From Schoenoplectus triqueter (Eukaryota > Streptophyta > Magnoliopsida > Poales > Cyperaceae): a stretch of 64,000 nt of DNA. The DNA lies in contig CAXKVV010000008.1 of the NCBI GenBank assembly GCA_964058805.1, positions 248,001-312,000 on the forward strand, written 5' to 3'. The notes beneath the pieces are model-generated. The model searched no databases and was not told the DNA's origin. It was given only the letters and a program-made list of their open reading frames with translations. Shown in pieces: positions 48,310-59,600 of this stretch. Made by a program: the position numbers and the translations under genes. Position 1 is the first letter of the stretch. Every line of letters starts with the position of its first letter.

Positions 48310-50060
48310 TTAACTTTGTTACAACTAGAAGTGTCAAATATCACATACTCGGGTGGGGTGAGAGTATTTTCATTATTATATAGATATTTAAAGAAAAATT
48401 ATCTATATCTAACATGTTTCAGGTGCTAGTACAAATATATTATAAAATACACTTAAAGATAGAGTTTATAAACGTATAAACCTAATAATTATAGTATTAC
48501 TAGAGGTCGATCCATAGAGATAATTTCTGACACTAAGATTATCAAATTTCAATTATCTATACAAAACAAATCAAGTTGGTATTTTAATCCCAAAAAATTA
48601 TGCTAAAATAATTAAGGAAAGTAATGCTAGTAAATAAGGCAAGTTCACAAGATGAAAAGTATATAGATCTTTCAGGCTATAATTAAATACATATGCTAAT
48701 TTAATTCAAGAATAGTTATTAAATTTATCATCCAAATATTATTAATGGTTTCTAATCATCATTAGAATCTGCCTACTTTCATGGTGCAATCTCCTATTTA
48801 GGGTGTGTTTGGATGATATAGAATAGCACTGTTCTGAGAATAACAATACTATTTTCGGGTTAGCAACCATTCAAATATAAAATTAAAATCGAGAATAGCA
48901 GCAGAACAGTGCTAATCTGCTAACCCGTAGAAAACGTTAGGTTAGCGGATTAGCATCCACGAGGGTAGTGAAAATAATAAGAAATTTATTTACTTTATAT
49001 TAGTATGGAGTAGTATTAGATAATTATTATTATTAAATAAAATACTAAAAAAATAATTATTTTAACAATTCTCTCCAATGTTCTCAAGTTACCATCCAAA
49101 TAATATTTTACCAACCCAGAATAGTAAAAATTAGCATTGTTCTCATATTTTCTGAGATATCACTAACCTCACACTATTCTCAACTACTAACCCAAACAGT
49201 GTTATTCTTTCACTAATCCTTTCACCATCCAAACACACCTTTAGGGTAAATTTTATTTTGTGGCATAGCCTAAATGCATTAAAAACTATGACTAGTCAAA
49301 CTATATACCCAAATCATCAATTCCCTTATTGGACTCAAAGCAATGTTCAAATTTGGGTCCCTGAAGGTACTAAGACATCTCACCCTAAAATCATTTTTCT
49401 AAGTCTAAATTATGGGTTCGATAATCAAATACATTTTTCAGTCCGTAATAAAACCTAGGATTTGTGTATAAATTTTTATTTGGTCAATTTCTATATAAGT
49501 TCAAGCATTTACAAATACATACACAAGTTCTTTATCAACAATCTTAGAAATTCATACAAAAATAATACACAAACTAAGATCAAAAGTAATACAATCATTG
49601 AACAAAATAACATAATTCAAATTAAGCCTACATCAAATATCAGTTACATGGCCTAAACTCTATAAAAAGATAAGTTTAGCCTTAATGAGAAAATAATTAC
49701 AGCAGAAAGAAAATACAAAAGAAAAAAAGAAGAAATAAAGGAAAAAGAGAAATAGAGAGGAGAGATGTGTAGTCATGTCCGAAATCTTAAATGTCTTCCT
49801 TTTTTTAATTTTATTCTTTAAATATATCTCTAAGTGATTTTCTCTCAATTACTGCATTTTACACTTTCTCTAAATCAAAATGAGTTTAAAAATGCTAAAA
49901 ACTCTAAAGAAAAACTCCTAGAACACATAATTTTTTTTAAGGATCATGCTAAAAACTACACTGGAGAGGGCGATATGTAGCCTTGACCTAGGTTCACACG
50001 GAGTCCGCATGGTGAATCAAAAAAATCGTGTTTTTCTTTTAGGTTGTATGCGGTCTTATT
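48310..50060 (-). mobile_element. LTR-like relic in minus orientation (relic 2), split by a Tourist-like MITE
   Basis: Read on the minus strand, CTCTATGGATCGACCTC near 48505-48525 matches the type of phrase found near the end of relic 3 (GTGGTTCGACACCCC). Near 49975-50010 lies GCGGACTCCGTGTGAACC (minus strand), in the place where relics 1 and 3 carry GGACCG motifs. The purine/pyrimidine-biased block at 49680-49770 fits the same layout. Inferred as an old LTR; ends not fixed. Confidence 0.35.
48801..49240. mobile_element. Tourist-like MITE (copy A)
   Basis: Ends GGGTGTGTTTGGATG and CATCCAAACACACCT with TTA on both outer sides (48798-48800 and 49241-49243), as made by PIF/Harbinger transposases. 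The interior matches copy B at 55570-55982 in reverse orientation. Confidence 0.85.
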
Positions 50061-51460
50061 CTTAGTCTGCACAGGTATTTGATAAGCCTCATTTATATAT
50101 TATATTCGATTAGGGTTTTATCTCAAAAACTATGCATTTTATGTTAATTGTTAAGAATTTATTTAGTTTTTATGTCGAGTTCGAGATACTGCTGCATTTC
50201 TTATTATTTTGCAGGTCATTGAGTGTAAACAAAGATGTTAACATGAGAAATAATGCTTGGAACGAAATGGGTCGGATTTAAACGAAGAAATCAAGTTAAA
50301 AGCATTCTCATACAAAAATTGCGGACCGCAATTATCAATTGCGGACCGCAAATGCTCTCTGGTTCGTTCTGGAAAAAAAAATGCAAAAATGTCGGACCGC
50401 AATTTTTGGGCTGGCAGCGCGAATTGGCAGTTTTAAAGCGGTTTTCTCATTGGAATTAATAGATTTTGATACCCCTTCGTCCCATACATCTCTCAACTGT
50501 CTGGAGAGAAGATCTAAAGCAAGAAAGAAGAGGAAGAACACCATGAGAGGGAGAATTTGAAGGAGAACTCAATAACCGGGCGAGAAATCGTAGATCTTCT
50601 TGGTTTATTTTTTTCTTTACTCTTTTCTCATGTGGTACTGTTGTTTAAACATGAATTTTGATACAATCTTTGATATGATTTGTGGCTAGACACCCTTCTA
50701 GGGGTCTAGGTGTAAACTCGATAACTCGAATGGTTTAATTTACTCGTTTGTTGATCTTTTAGTTCTTGTTGTTTGTGATTGTTGTTTTGTCTAAATTGAA
50801 TGCCTAGTTTAATCAACTGCATGTTATCCTAGAAGTGAAAGCGGAAACCGAAAGGTGGAACTGAACCTTCTGACCCAAAATAGTGATTTAGGTCGTAGGT
50901 CAAGTAATAAATCGTGAAACTTATTACCTAAGGGAAAACCGAGGAAACCTTAGAAATTGTGTGAGGTACCGAAAGGCGAAGTACAAAATCTAGGTTATGT
51001 CAAAGTGACTCACTGATCTTAATGGGTTTAGACTTGTAAGGTGAAGTACTTAATCGTGAAACCCGAATTCTTTAGGTACGGTATCAAGCCACGAAAGTGT
51101 AAATTTGGTACTAAAATCTGAGATTAAATCCTCGATAAACACTAGAACAAATTAAAAGATCAAATATAGTGAATTGACCAAACGGGTGAGAGTGAAGCCG
51201 AAAGCCCCTAGAATCCTCAATCTGATAAACTTTCTAGTCGTTGTTGTTAGATTTATTTACTTTTAGTTTAAAACCAAAACTCACTTTTGATTGTCTAGAT
51301 TAGTGAAACTTGTTAGAACTGGTAATTCACCATTGTCCTTGTGGTTCGACACCCCAACTACTACTTGACTAGGTCGTGCGCTTGCGGCTGAAATAGAGTA
51401 AAATTAGGGTATTTATTAGCTTAGCAAAATACACATCAGTGTTGCATATAAGTCCAAATA
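50060..51460 (+). mobile_element. LTR-like relic in plus orientation (relic 3)
   Basis: Ends near 51370 with GGTTCGACACCCC followed by ACTAGGTCGTGCGCTTGCGG. At 50320-50410 it carries ATTGCGGACCGCAAT-type palindromes three times. A series of phrases of the type GGTGAAGTACTTAATCGTGA and GTACCGAAAGGCGAAGTAC lies at 50840-51080. No gag or pol domain is present. Inferred as a solo LTR or a non-autonomous retroelement. Confidence 0.45.
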
Positions 51461-53430
51461 AGTGTTGAACTTCATCTTTTGATCGTTTCTTTATTCCCGC
51501 TCTGAATTGTTCAAGTTGTTTATTTTCTTTATTCCTACATGAAACATAAAACTTCTAGATAGTAACTTGATCTTAATTCTTAATTAATGAAATTAAAGCA
51601 TAATGACCTTTTTTCAAAATTCAACCCTATAAACCCCCCAAAATAAATATATGAAATTTGACATTTATCAATACCCTACCCTTACTTATTAAATTTAATC
51701 TTACTCATACACCATACTTCATTATTAATGGATAAAATTAAATAATGATAATTATTTAATAATTTATAGTTTAATTATTTAATAAAAATATAACAAACAA
51801 AGTGTCTATTATTTTAAACATATTATATAATATAAATTATAATTATCAATATCATTTTTTTAGAAAAGGACAATTTAATTTTTTAACAAATTAATCTTAT
51901 CAAAATATATTATTTAAAACATTACATATTAATCAATGTAATAATAATAACTATAATTATTAATAATAATGATAACAATGAGACCAACATGCTCTCTTTC
52001 TTTGATTTGTCGATTATCAAAAACCTAAAACCCACTGCACAAACCCCACTTAAACTGACCCGATCTGAGACTTAAGTCGGATTCTAGGTAATTTCCTCCT
52101 AACAGATTTGAACACTATCTTCTATTACAATTGGCTGCCACATAATAATCCCATCTCCTCAGCCTTTTCCGGTATGAGGTAATTACTCCTAGTTTATTTT
52201 TAAGTAGTAGTGTCATGGATAAGTTAAGAATCTATGAGTAGTCAAAGGTAAACAAAACATAGACAACAAGTCGAGTAGTAGTATTAGAAACACCGGTTTA
52301 TGCGTATGGAGAATAAAAATATAGGTAGCTTGGTTTCATATAATATAATGAGAGAAAAATATGAAAGAAAGAGGGAGGTGATCTTCCCCTAAAAAAGGTA
52401 GAAATCATCAAGCTCGGATGAAACATCAAGAAACCCTATATACGAGTAGATGTGCGTGCATCATTAGTAAGCTTTGCCGGAAAGAAAGCCCAGTCATTTT
52501 GGATGCTTGGGAAAGGATGAGAATAAGATCCATGGAATTAACCTACCCAGTCTGACCTTATCTTTCCCCTGACTATTGCTTCTAAAGAGTTTCACCTCCG
52601 GAAGCTTAGGAAACTATGATTGTTAAATTGGGGAATGGATCTTTTCCTGTGATTGAAGAAGTAAAATCCGTCAAACCGTACCTAGCATCTCTCACGTATA
52701 CATAAACTCATGCTTGCTTCTTTCTATAATTTTGAGTCTATCTCTTCCCGGTCCTTTACTTCTAGCCTTTGTAAGCACTTATCCAACGTTATCTGATAAT
52801 GCTTCTTATCTTGGTGAATCAGTTTATGCTTCAAAGTGTGTAGTTACTTGTACTTAAATATTAGTAATATTTAGTACTTTAGTTTCTCAGTTATCAGCGT
52901 CCGAACTAGCCTATCCTGCTACTACAACTAATCCAGTTCATTCTGAGAATTTTTAATTACCAGTTCTTAGTTCTGAGTATGCAGAACTCCTTAGTTCTTC
53001 TTGAGATATGGACATCTAATTCAACCCCAGAGCTAGACTCAAGAGGTGAACCCTTGAGTATCTTTGTCCCTGGAACAACATATATTGTGTTACAGTCTTG
53101 AGTATCCAAGATATTTTATTTAAATATCCTCGAGATATACTCGAGTTATTGCATATATAGTTTTTCTCTATGATTATTATATTTTTAAAAAATGATTCAT
53201 GTGTTTGGGAAAAAAATGGAGCTACTTTCTCAATTTTTTTTTACTTAGAATCTTCAAAGTAGATTTCAAAAAAGTTTTGAGTTCCTCATTTTTTTATTCG
53301 AGAAATATAGAATCTACGATCAAAATTATAGTTTTTTCAACTTTCATTTTCGAAAGTAATAAATCGTAGGATTATAGAATATTTATATTTATGCTTGATG
53401 TTAATATTTTAAAAAATATAAGAAGTACAA
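51461..53430. other. Spacer with a decayed copy of the 60.75 kb leader block
   Basis: 52017-52195 matches 60749-60930 over about 180 bases (shared AACCCACTGCACAAACCCCA, GGTAATTTCCTCCT, and CATAATAATCCCATCTCCTC) with scattered changes. The rest shows no credible gene. Confidence 0.6.
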
Positions 53431-54520
53431 CACTTATAACATTTCTTTTCAAGTTAGAACGATAACATATTTGTGTAGGAGAGTAGCAAATCAAAATTTT
53501 ATCTTTCCTCCTACAACTCGAGAAGCATATGAAGCAAAACTCTACCTTTCTTTTCGAGTTGAAATGCTAAAATGTCTATGCAGGAATTTAAAAATCCAAG
53601 TGCTTAAAAAATTTCTCCTACTTCGTGAAAAGCATAAAGAGGGAAACTGAGAGTAAATATCAAAATATTTATGTAGGAGTATAGGGAGTTAAACTCTATC
53701 TTTCTCCTAGAACTTGAAAAGCATAAGAGCTAAACTCCATATTTTTTTTCAAGGGTAAATATCAAAAATATTTTTTGTTGGAGGTACAGAGGGTTAAAGT
53801 TTGCCTTCCTCTTACAACTCAAAAAGCATAAGGAGCTAAGTTCTACCTTTCTTTTTGAGGGTAGGAATCAATTTTTTTGTGTAGGAGAAGAGAATCAAAC
53901 TCTACTTTCCTCCTACAACTCGAAAAGTATAGGAAATAATTCTCTACCTTTATTTTTCAGAGTAAATATCAAAATATTTGTGTAGGAGTACATAGAATCA
54001 AATTTTGCCTTCATAGTACTTGAAAAACATAGTAAGCTAAATTCACGACCTTTCTTTTTGAATTATAATGTAAATAAGTAAAAATATTGAAAGTCAATGC
54101 TCACAATCTTTCTCTGTCTTGAAAAAAATTATAAAAATAAATAGGATTATAGAGAGTCCAAACTTACAACATTCTTTCATCTCAAAAAAAAATATAGAAA
54201 GCCGATGTTCACAATCTTTCTTTTCGAATCATAAAAGTAATAAAAGTATAGAGAATCAATATTCACAATTTTCTTCCATCTCAAAAAGTATAGGGAGCCG
54301 ATACTCACAATCTCCATTTTCGAATTATAAAAGTAAATAGAAGTATAGGGAGTCAATGCGCGCAACTTTTCTCCATCTCGAAAAGTATAAGGTGTTGATA
54401 CTCATAACCTTCTCTTTTGAATTATAGATGTGAATATGATTCTAGAGAGTCAATGCTCACAATCTTCCTCCATCTCAAAAAGTATAAGAAGCTGATACTT
54501 ACAACCTTCCTTTTTGAGGT
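53430..54520. repeat. Degenerate tandem array, period about 100 bases, about 11 units
   Basis: The phrase CTCCTACAACTCGAAAAGC and variants recur at about 53507, 53612, 53705, 53811, 53907 and 54010, then as TCCATCTCAAAAAGTATA at about 54176, 54276, 54371 and 54468. Spacing is 93-106 bases. Each unit also has an ACCTTTCTTTT block and an AGGAGTAYAGAG block. Frames across it are artefacts. Confidence 0.8.
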
Positions 54521-54631
54521 TAAGTGATAATAAACAAAGTAATGAATGAATAAATATTGTCTCCATATAAAAACACTTAAATTATGGTTACTATGTTTAC
54601 CAAACTGAGTACTAGTTGATTCAATGTTAGA

Positions 54632-54862
54632 ATTAGAGGTGTCAATGGGTCGGTTCATCATTATTTTATTATTTTTTATCTCTATTTGTTCCAATCCATT
54701 TAAATTCGGGTCAAAAATTTTTGGCTCGTCCCAACCCGACCTATGACGGGACAAAAAAATTTTGATTCATACCCCACACATTTATCTTCGAGCCATTTCG
54801 GATCGGGTGGGGTTCAAGTCGGGTCGACCATTGGTTCATGTCAAGTTTTGACACACCTAATT
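54632..54862. mobile_element. hAT-like MITE with TAGAGGTGTCAA ends
   Basis: Left end TAGAGGTGTCAATGGG and right end TTTTGACACACCTA are inverted repeats. The flanks GTTAGAAT and ATTAGAAT are an 8-base duplication with one mismatch. Interior GGGTCGG and CCCGACC blocks link it to the elements at 18684-19128 and 8430-8530. Confidence 0.7.
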
Positions 54863-55569
54863 AGAATAGTGAATTAAGAGGCATGCTAATTGTCCCTCTA
54901 TAAAAAAAATTAATGTTTTTAACACGCACATAGTAGTTATGAATATATATTTTTTTCAATATGAACACCCATGATAAAAGATATAAACACCTCGAATAGA
55001 CTAAAAATTTGTGTCCTACATGCTACATCCCATGAGCGGAATTTTTTTTTGCCAAAATTAAAAAATTGAATGATAAACTAGTTGGTGGATAGATTAGGGA
55101 ATAGAGCACAAACCGAAGAACAAGTTAAAGCTCCTATATTGTTCATACTTATGCACATGAATATTCACTTATAAAGATATTTATATCTAGTTACTGGTGT
55201 GTTTCATATCTGATTATGAAATAAAAAAGTTTATCAAAATAGGAATATTGATGAAAATGAAAAGTTGGAGGAAAAAGTAGTTGAGGGACAGATTTGAGGA
55301 TAAAGCACATACCAAAGTATAAGTCGAAGTACCAAGTAGTTTATACTTATATATACGAGTATTGATATTCATTTATAGAGATATTTATACCTAGTTAATG
55401 GAGTGTTCATATCTGATCGTAAAATATAAAACCTTGTTAAAAGTAAAAAATATTGATAAAATTAAAAGTTAGAAGAAACAATAGTTAGGGATAATTTTGA
55501 GAATAAAATCTTAAAAATTGAAAGATTTTATGTTATTTATTAACATTATTTAGTTACCTATTCCTTTTA
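54863..55569. other. Spacer with an internal imperfect repeat, no gene seen
   Basis: 55075-55210 and 55260-55420 are related (shared GGTGGATAGATTAGG/GAGGGACAGATTTGAGGA, then ATAAAGCACA and ATTTATATCTAGTTA-like phrases), a repeat of about 185 bases. No coding sequence. Confidence 0.45.
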
Positions 55570-55982
55570 GGGTGTGTTTGGATGGTGAAAGGATTAGCGT
55601 AAGAATAACAGTATTTGGGTTAGTAGTTGAGAATAGTGTGATGTTAGTGATATCTCAGAAAATGTGAGAACAAATACTATTTTTTATTATTTCGGGTTAG
55701 AAAAATATTATTTGGATAGAAACTTGAGAATATTAAAATAATTATTTTTTTAGTATTTTATTTAATACTACTCCTTACTAATATAAAAGAAAAAATATTT
55801 TTATATTATTTCCACTACCCTCATGGACACTAATCCGCTAACCAAGTATTTTCTATGGGTTAGTAGATTAGCATTGTTCTGCAGCTATTCTCGATTTTAA
55901 TTTTGTATTTAAATGGTTACTAATCCGAAAATAATACTGCTATTTTCAGAACAGCGTTATTCTACACCATCCAAACACACCC
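55570..55982. mobile_element. Tourist-like MITE (copy B)
   Basis: Ends GGGTGTGTTTGGATGGTG and CACCATCCAAACACACCC are perfect inverted repeats. TTA flanks both sides (55567-55569 and 55983-55985), the PIF/Harbinger target site. Confidence 0.88.
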
Positions 55983-58235
55983 TTAATAAAGTAGTTATTT
56001 CTAATCCAATGTATTTTTTGACCGAATGTTACCTTCCTGTTGATGATATAACTGTTTCTAACTTAATGTATGTTTTGACCGAAATTAATCGCGCGTATAA
56101 CTATTACACTATCATTAATCGTTTTATATATGCTCAACGGGATGTTTTTATTTAAAATATTTTATTTAATATAGAATTTCATATTTTATTTACAATATAA
56201 TGTAATGCTGCAATTAAGTCATTTTGACGGAAAAAAACTATGGATCAAAATTTGTATCTGAACAAGATATCAATATCAAACTAATACATATCTAACGGTC
56301 GTGATTATTCAACTAGAATAAGCACTAACTTTTTTTAATTAATACCTGTACCAAAATGAAAATCTTTTTTTTTTGCGGTAAACGATATTATTAAATATTA
56401 GAAAAAAAAAACTACTTATTGCGCAGATTTTTTTTTACTTTTAGAAATACTTATATATTTTTATTATAATTGAATAATATTTTTTTACGTCTAAATCAAT
56501 TACAACGCTGTCAAATTTATAAATAAAATCAATTTATTATTTAATAAAAATATAATTTATAAAACATAATATTTTTCTTTGTTAAATAAAGTTGTATAAT
56601 AGATAGTTTATTTTTTAAAACTTAAAAATAGTTGATTATTAATTTATTAGATGGATAAATATTTTTTTTCTAGTTCTCCCACTAATGCATGGTAAAAAAT
56701 AAAAAATAAAACGGTGAGGAAAATTGACATTGGTAAAAATCTTTGTTAGTTTTTAAAAATATTAATTTGCATTGTTCGATTAAGGACATTTTGATCATTA
56801 AAAAGACTGAATATTATTTAACAAATCCAATGCATATGATCATTATTGTGAAACTGTCTATGGTTTACTCTTTGAAAAAAAATACATATGTTGCTCACAT
56901 AAAATTTTGAAATTGATGGCTATAAATGGGAAATAATTTTTCTTAAAGTATATAATAATTATTAATATCTTTTCAAATGTTGATCATAATCTCACCGAAA
57001 AAGGAGGTGTTAATTAGAGGTGGGGTTCTTAAGGGGCGAAGTTGGCTGCGGCCTCCAGCCTTTTTGAAAATTAGTATATTTATTAAAAAAATATGATATT
57101 TTATAGTATCATTATGATAATTTTGTTATTTGAAAATTTGAGATGCACAATCTAAAATTTTATAAATTATTTTTAGCCCTCTGATTTTAGATTCAAATTT
57201 TGTCACTGATGTTAATGATGATAGATAATTAGATACGGTGGGACTCGAAAGGATACAAAATAGAAGTTTACGTGATAAATTGATAATATAATGCGATAAT
57301 TGGACAATTATGAAAAAGTAAGGGGGTTATATTTGCTTATTGTCACTGCATTAAATTCAATAAATAAAGCGACAAAATATGCCAACCGGGGTCGGCCTCA
57401 TTATCCCACAGCATCGTCTTTTCCAATGGGTGCTGTTTGTGACTTTGTGGCACATTTTTTGTTCCTTTCCGAACACCCTTATGAAAATATCTAGACGAAG
57501 TTACCCTTAAATAAACTAGCACTCCCAAGTCTCCCCTCCATTTTCTTTACAAGGCGCATCAGTTTATATCGTCTCTCCTATCTTTGTTTAGTATTTATTA
57601 ATTTAAGTTATTTTTTCACAATTATATTTTTTGAAAATCAAAATTGCATAACTGTGAGGATAAAATAATTATCTCCCACAAATGAAGTCAGGAGTAAAAT
57701 GAGATCTAACTGCTAATGTTTTTATTATATTGTTTTAAAAAGCTCGGTATTAGTATAATATCTTATTAGAAGAAATAAAGTTTGAAATTGAATACATCAC
57801 TTGGATGGGCTGTAAAATCTCTTAATCTTATCTAAGACCGAGTTTGTTCGAAGAGTACGTGATTGGCTATACGTCTAATTTCTTTCAAAATCTGATTTAA
57901 TCTTAAACAAATGCATGATTTATTAAGCTTCAGGTAAGTATTTGTTTTTCTATGGATATTAAACATTTTTCACTGTGTATTCTTCCAATTTTGCATCAAA
58001 ACTCAGGAACAACAACTATTGAAAGACATGCATTAAAAGACGATTGAATCAAGGTATTTCTTATCTATTTACCACAGAATATTTGAGAAAATAAGAATTT
58101 AATCAGAATTGATTGGAGTTAAATTAGTGATCATATCAATTTCTCTCTACATTCTTTCATTCAAATTGTGGTTACACGTTGATGATCTTTTAATTGATAT
58201 TAACTGGTATGATTCTCACCTAGGTCCAATATATA
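55983..58235. other. Spacer, no gene seen
   Basis: AT-rich DNA. 56505-56650 resembles 7925-8080. 57010-57060 has GGGGCGAAGTTGGCTGCGGC, like the ends of decayed hAT elements. No credible frame. Confidence 0.4.
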
Positions 58236-58633
58236 GAGTTATGCTACGGTTAGTCGCGAAGTACAAAACTTAGTATTTCGTGTCGTATCTTCCATTTTCG
58301 AGTTCAAAATACTGATCTGACCGTTCAAAGTGTTCTTCATATTAAAATATATTTGGATACCAAATTTTACATTTTTTAGAAAAAAATTTCTATTTTTTTG
58401 AGGATTAGAAAATCGTTCTTATTAAAAATTATAAACTCAATGTATTTTCATCCCCTCAATAAAAATAGAATTTTTTTTCTAAAAAATATAAATTTTGGTC
58501 TCCAAATATATTTTAATATGAATAATACTTTGAACGGTCGGATCGGTATTTTAAAATCGGAAATGGAAAATGGAAGATACGACGCGAAGTACAAAAACGT
58601 TTTGTACTTCGCGACTAACCGTAGCATTACTCT
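58236..58633. mobile_element. MITE family F4, best-preserved copy
   Basis: Ends AGAGTTATGCTACGGTTAGT and AGAGTAATGCTACGGTTAGT (right end read inward) continue as CGCGAAGTACAAAA on both sides. Inner GACCGTTCAAAGTGTTCTTC faces its complement. Sits between TATA-type dinucleotides and next to a TA microsatellite (58634-58668). The adjoining TA makes a TA target site likely. Confidence 0.85.
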
Positions 58634-58668
58634 ATACATATATATATATATGTATATATATATACACT

Positions 58669-59600
58669 CATACAGTTTGTTAAAGCTATTTGCATTGTTG
58701 TGATTGTGTTGCCTAGTAATATTTAATTAGTTATACTCTTGTAGAACCAAAATAATAACAACCGTTCTTGTCCTTCATTGTAAAGCCAAAATAGTAAGTA
58801 AAATGTACTCTCTTTTTTCATTAAAAGAATATTCATATGGAAGTGAAAATAATCATTATCTAATTTAAATAAACAAAAATGTGTGCTTGATATATTCATA
58901 AAATTTGTATTTGAGAGATTTGGATCCGATGAAATATGTTGATGATATTTTTTTACTTAGTATACAAATTATTAAATTGAATCAATTATTTTTTTTGCCA
59001 AATAATTTCCTTCTTTTTCTTCAGCACAGTGACTATCGAAGTATGATGCGAAATATTTGCTTTTATTGTATACGATTAATCTTTTGTCTCTTCTGCTTTG
59101 AAGGGCGTTGGAAGTCAGAATATACATCATGTTATTAAAACTTCTAAAATCTAAAATTTATCTCAAAGAAAAAAATATATCAAAGAAAAAATTTAATATA
59201 TTTCAAACAAAAATTTTAAATTTTCGACGGCACTTAATATGTTATTATAAGAGTATTGAGCCAAAAAAACAGTCGAACAAAAAAACAACAAATAGCGAAT
59301 CACATCATCGACAGAGTTAAAAAAACTCCGCACATATAGTTATTTTATTTCGAACTGTCAGATTATATATCGATGATTTTAATTTAGTAACAAATAACTT
59401 TATACATTAAAATTTATATTTAAATTTTCTTTAGCCATTCGAATTTAATCGTCCCATCATATATCAGATCTCCGTAAAAAAAGAGAACGGAGGAGGTTTA
59501 AATCTTTGAACTAAATTTTGAGTTTAAAATCTTTCTCAACTGTTAATTTTACATTGAGATATTTTAATTATATATAATAATTATTACGAATTTTGCATGA
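58669..59600. other. Spacer, no gene seen
   Basis: AT-rich DNA with short uninformative frames only. Confidence 0.4.
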
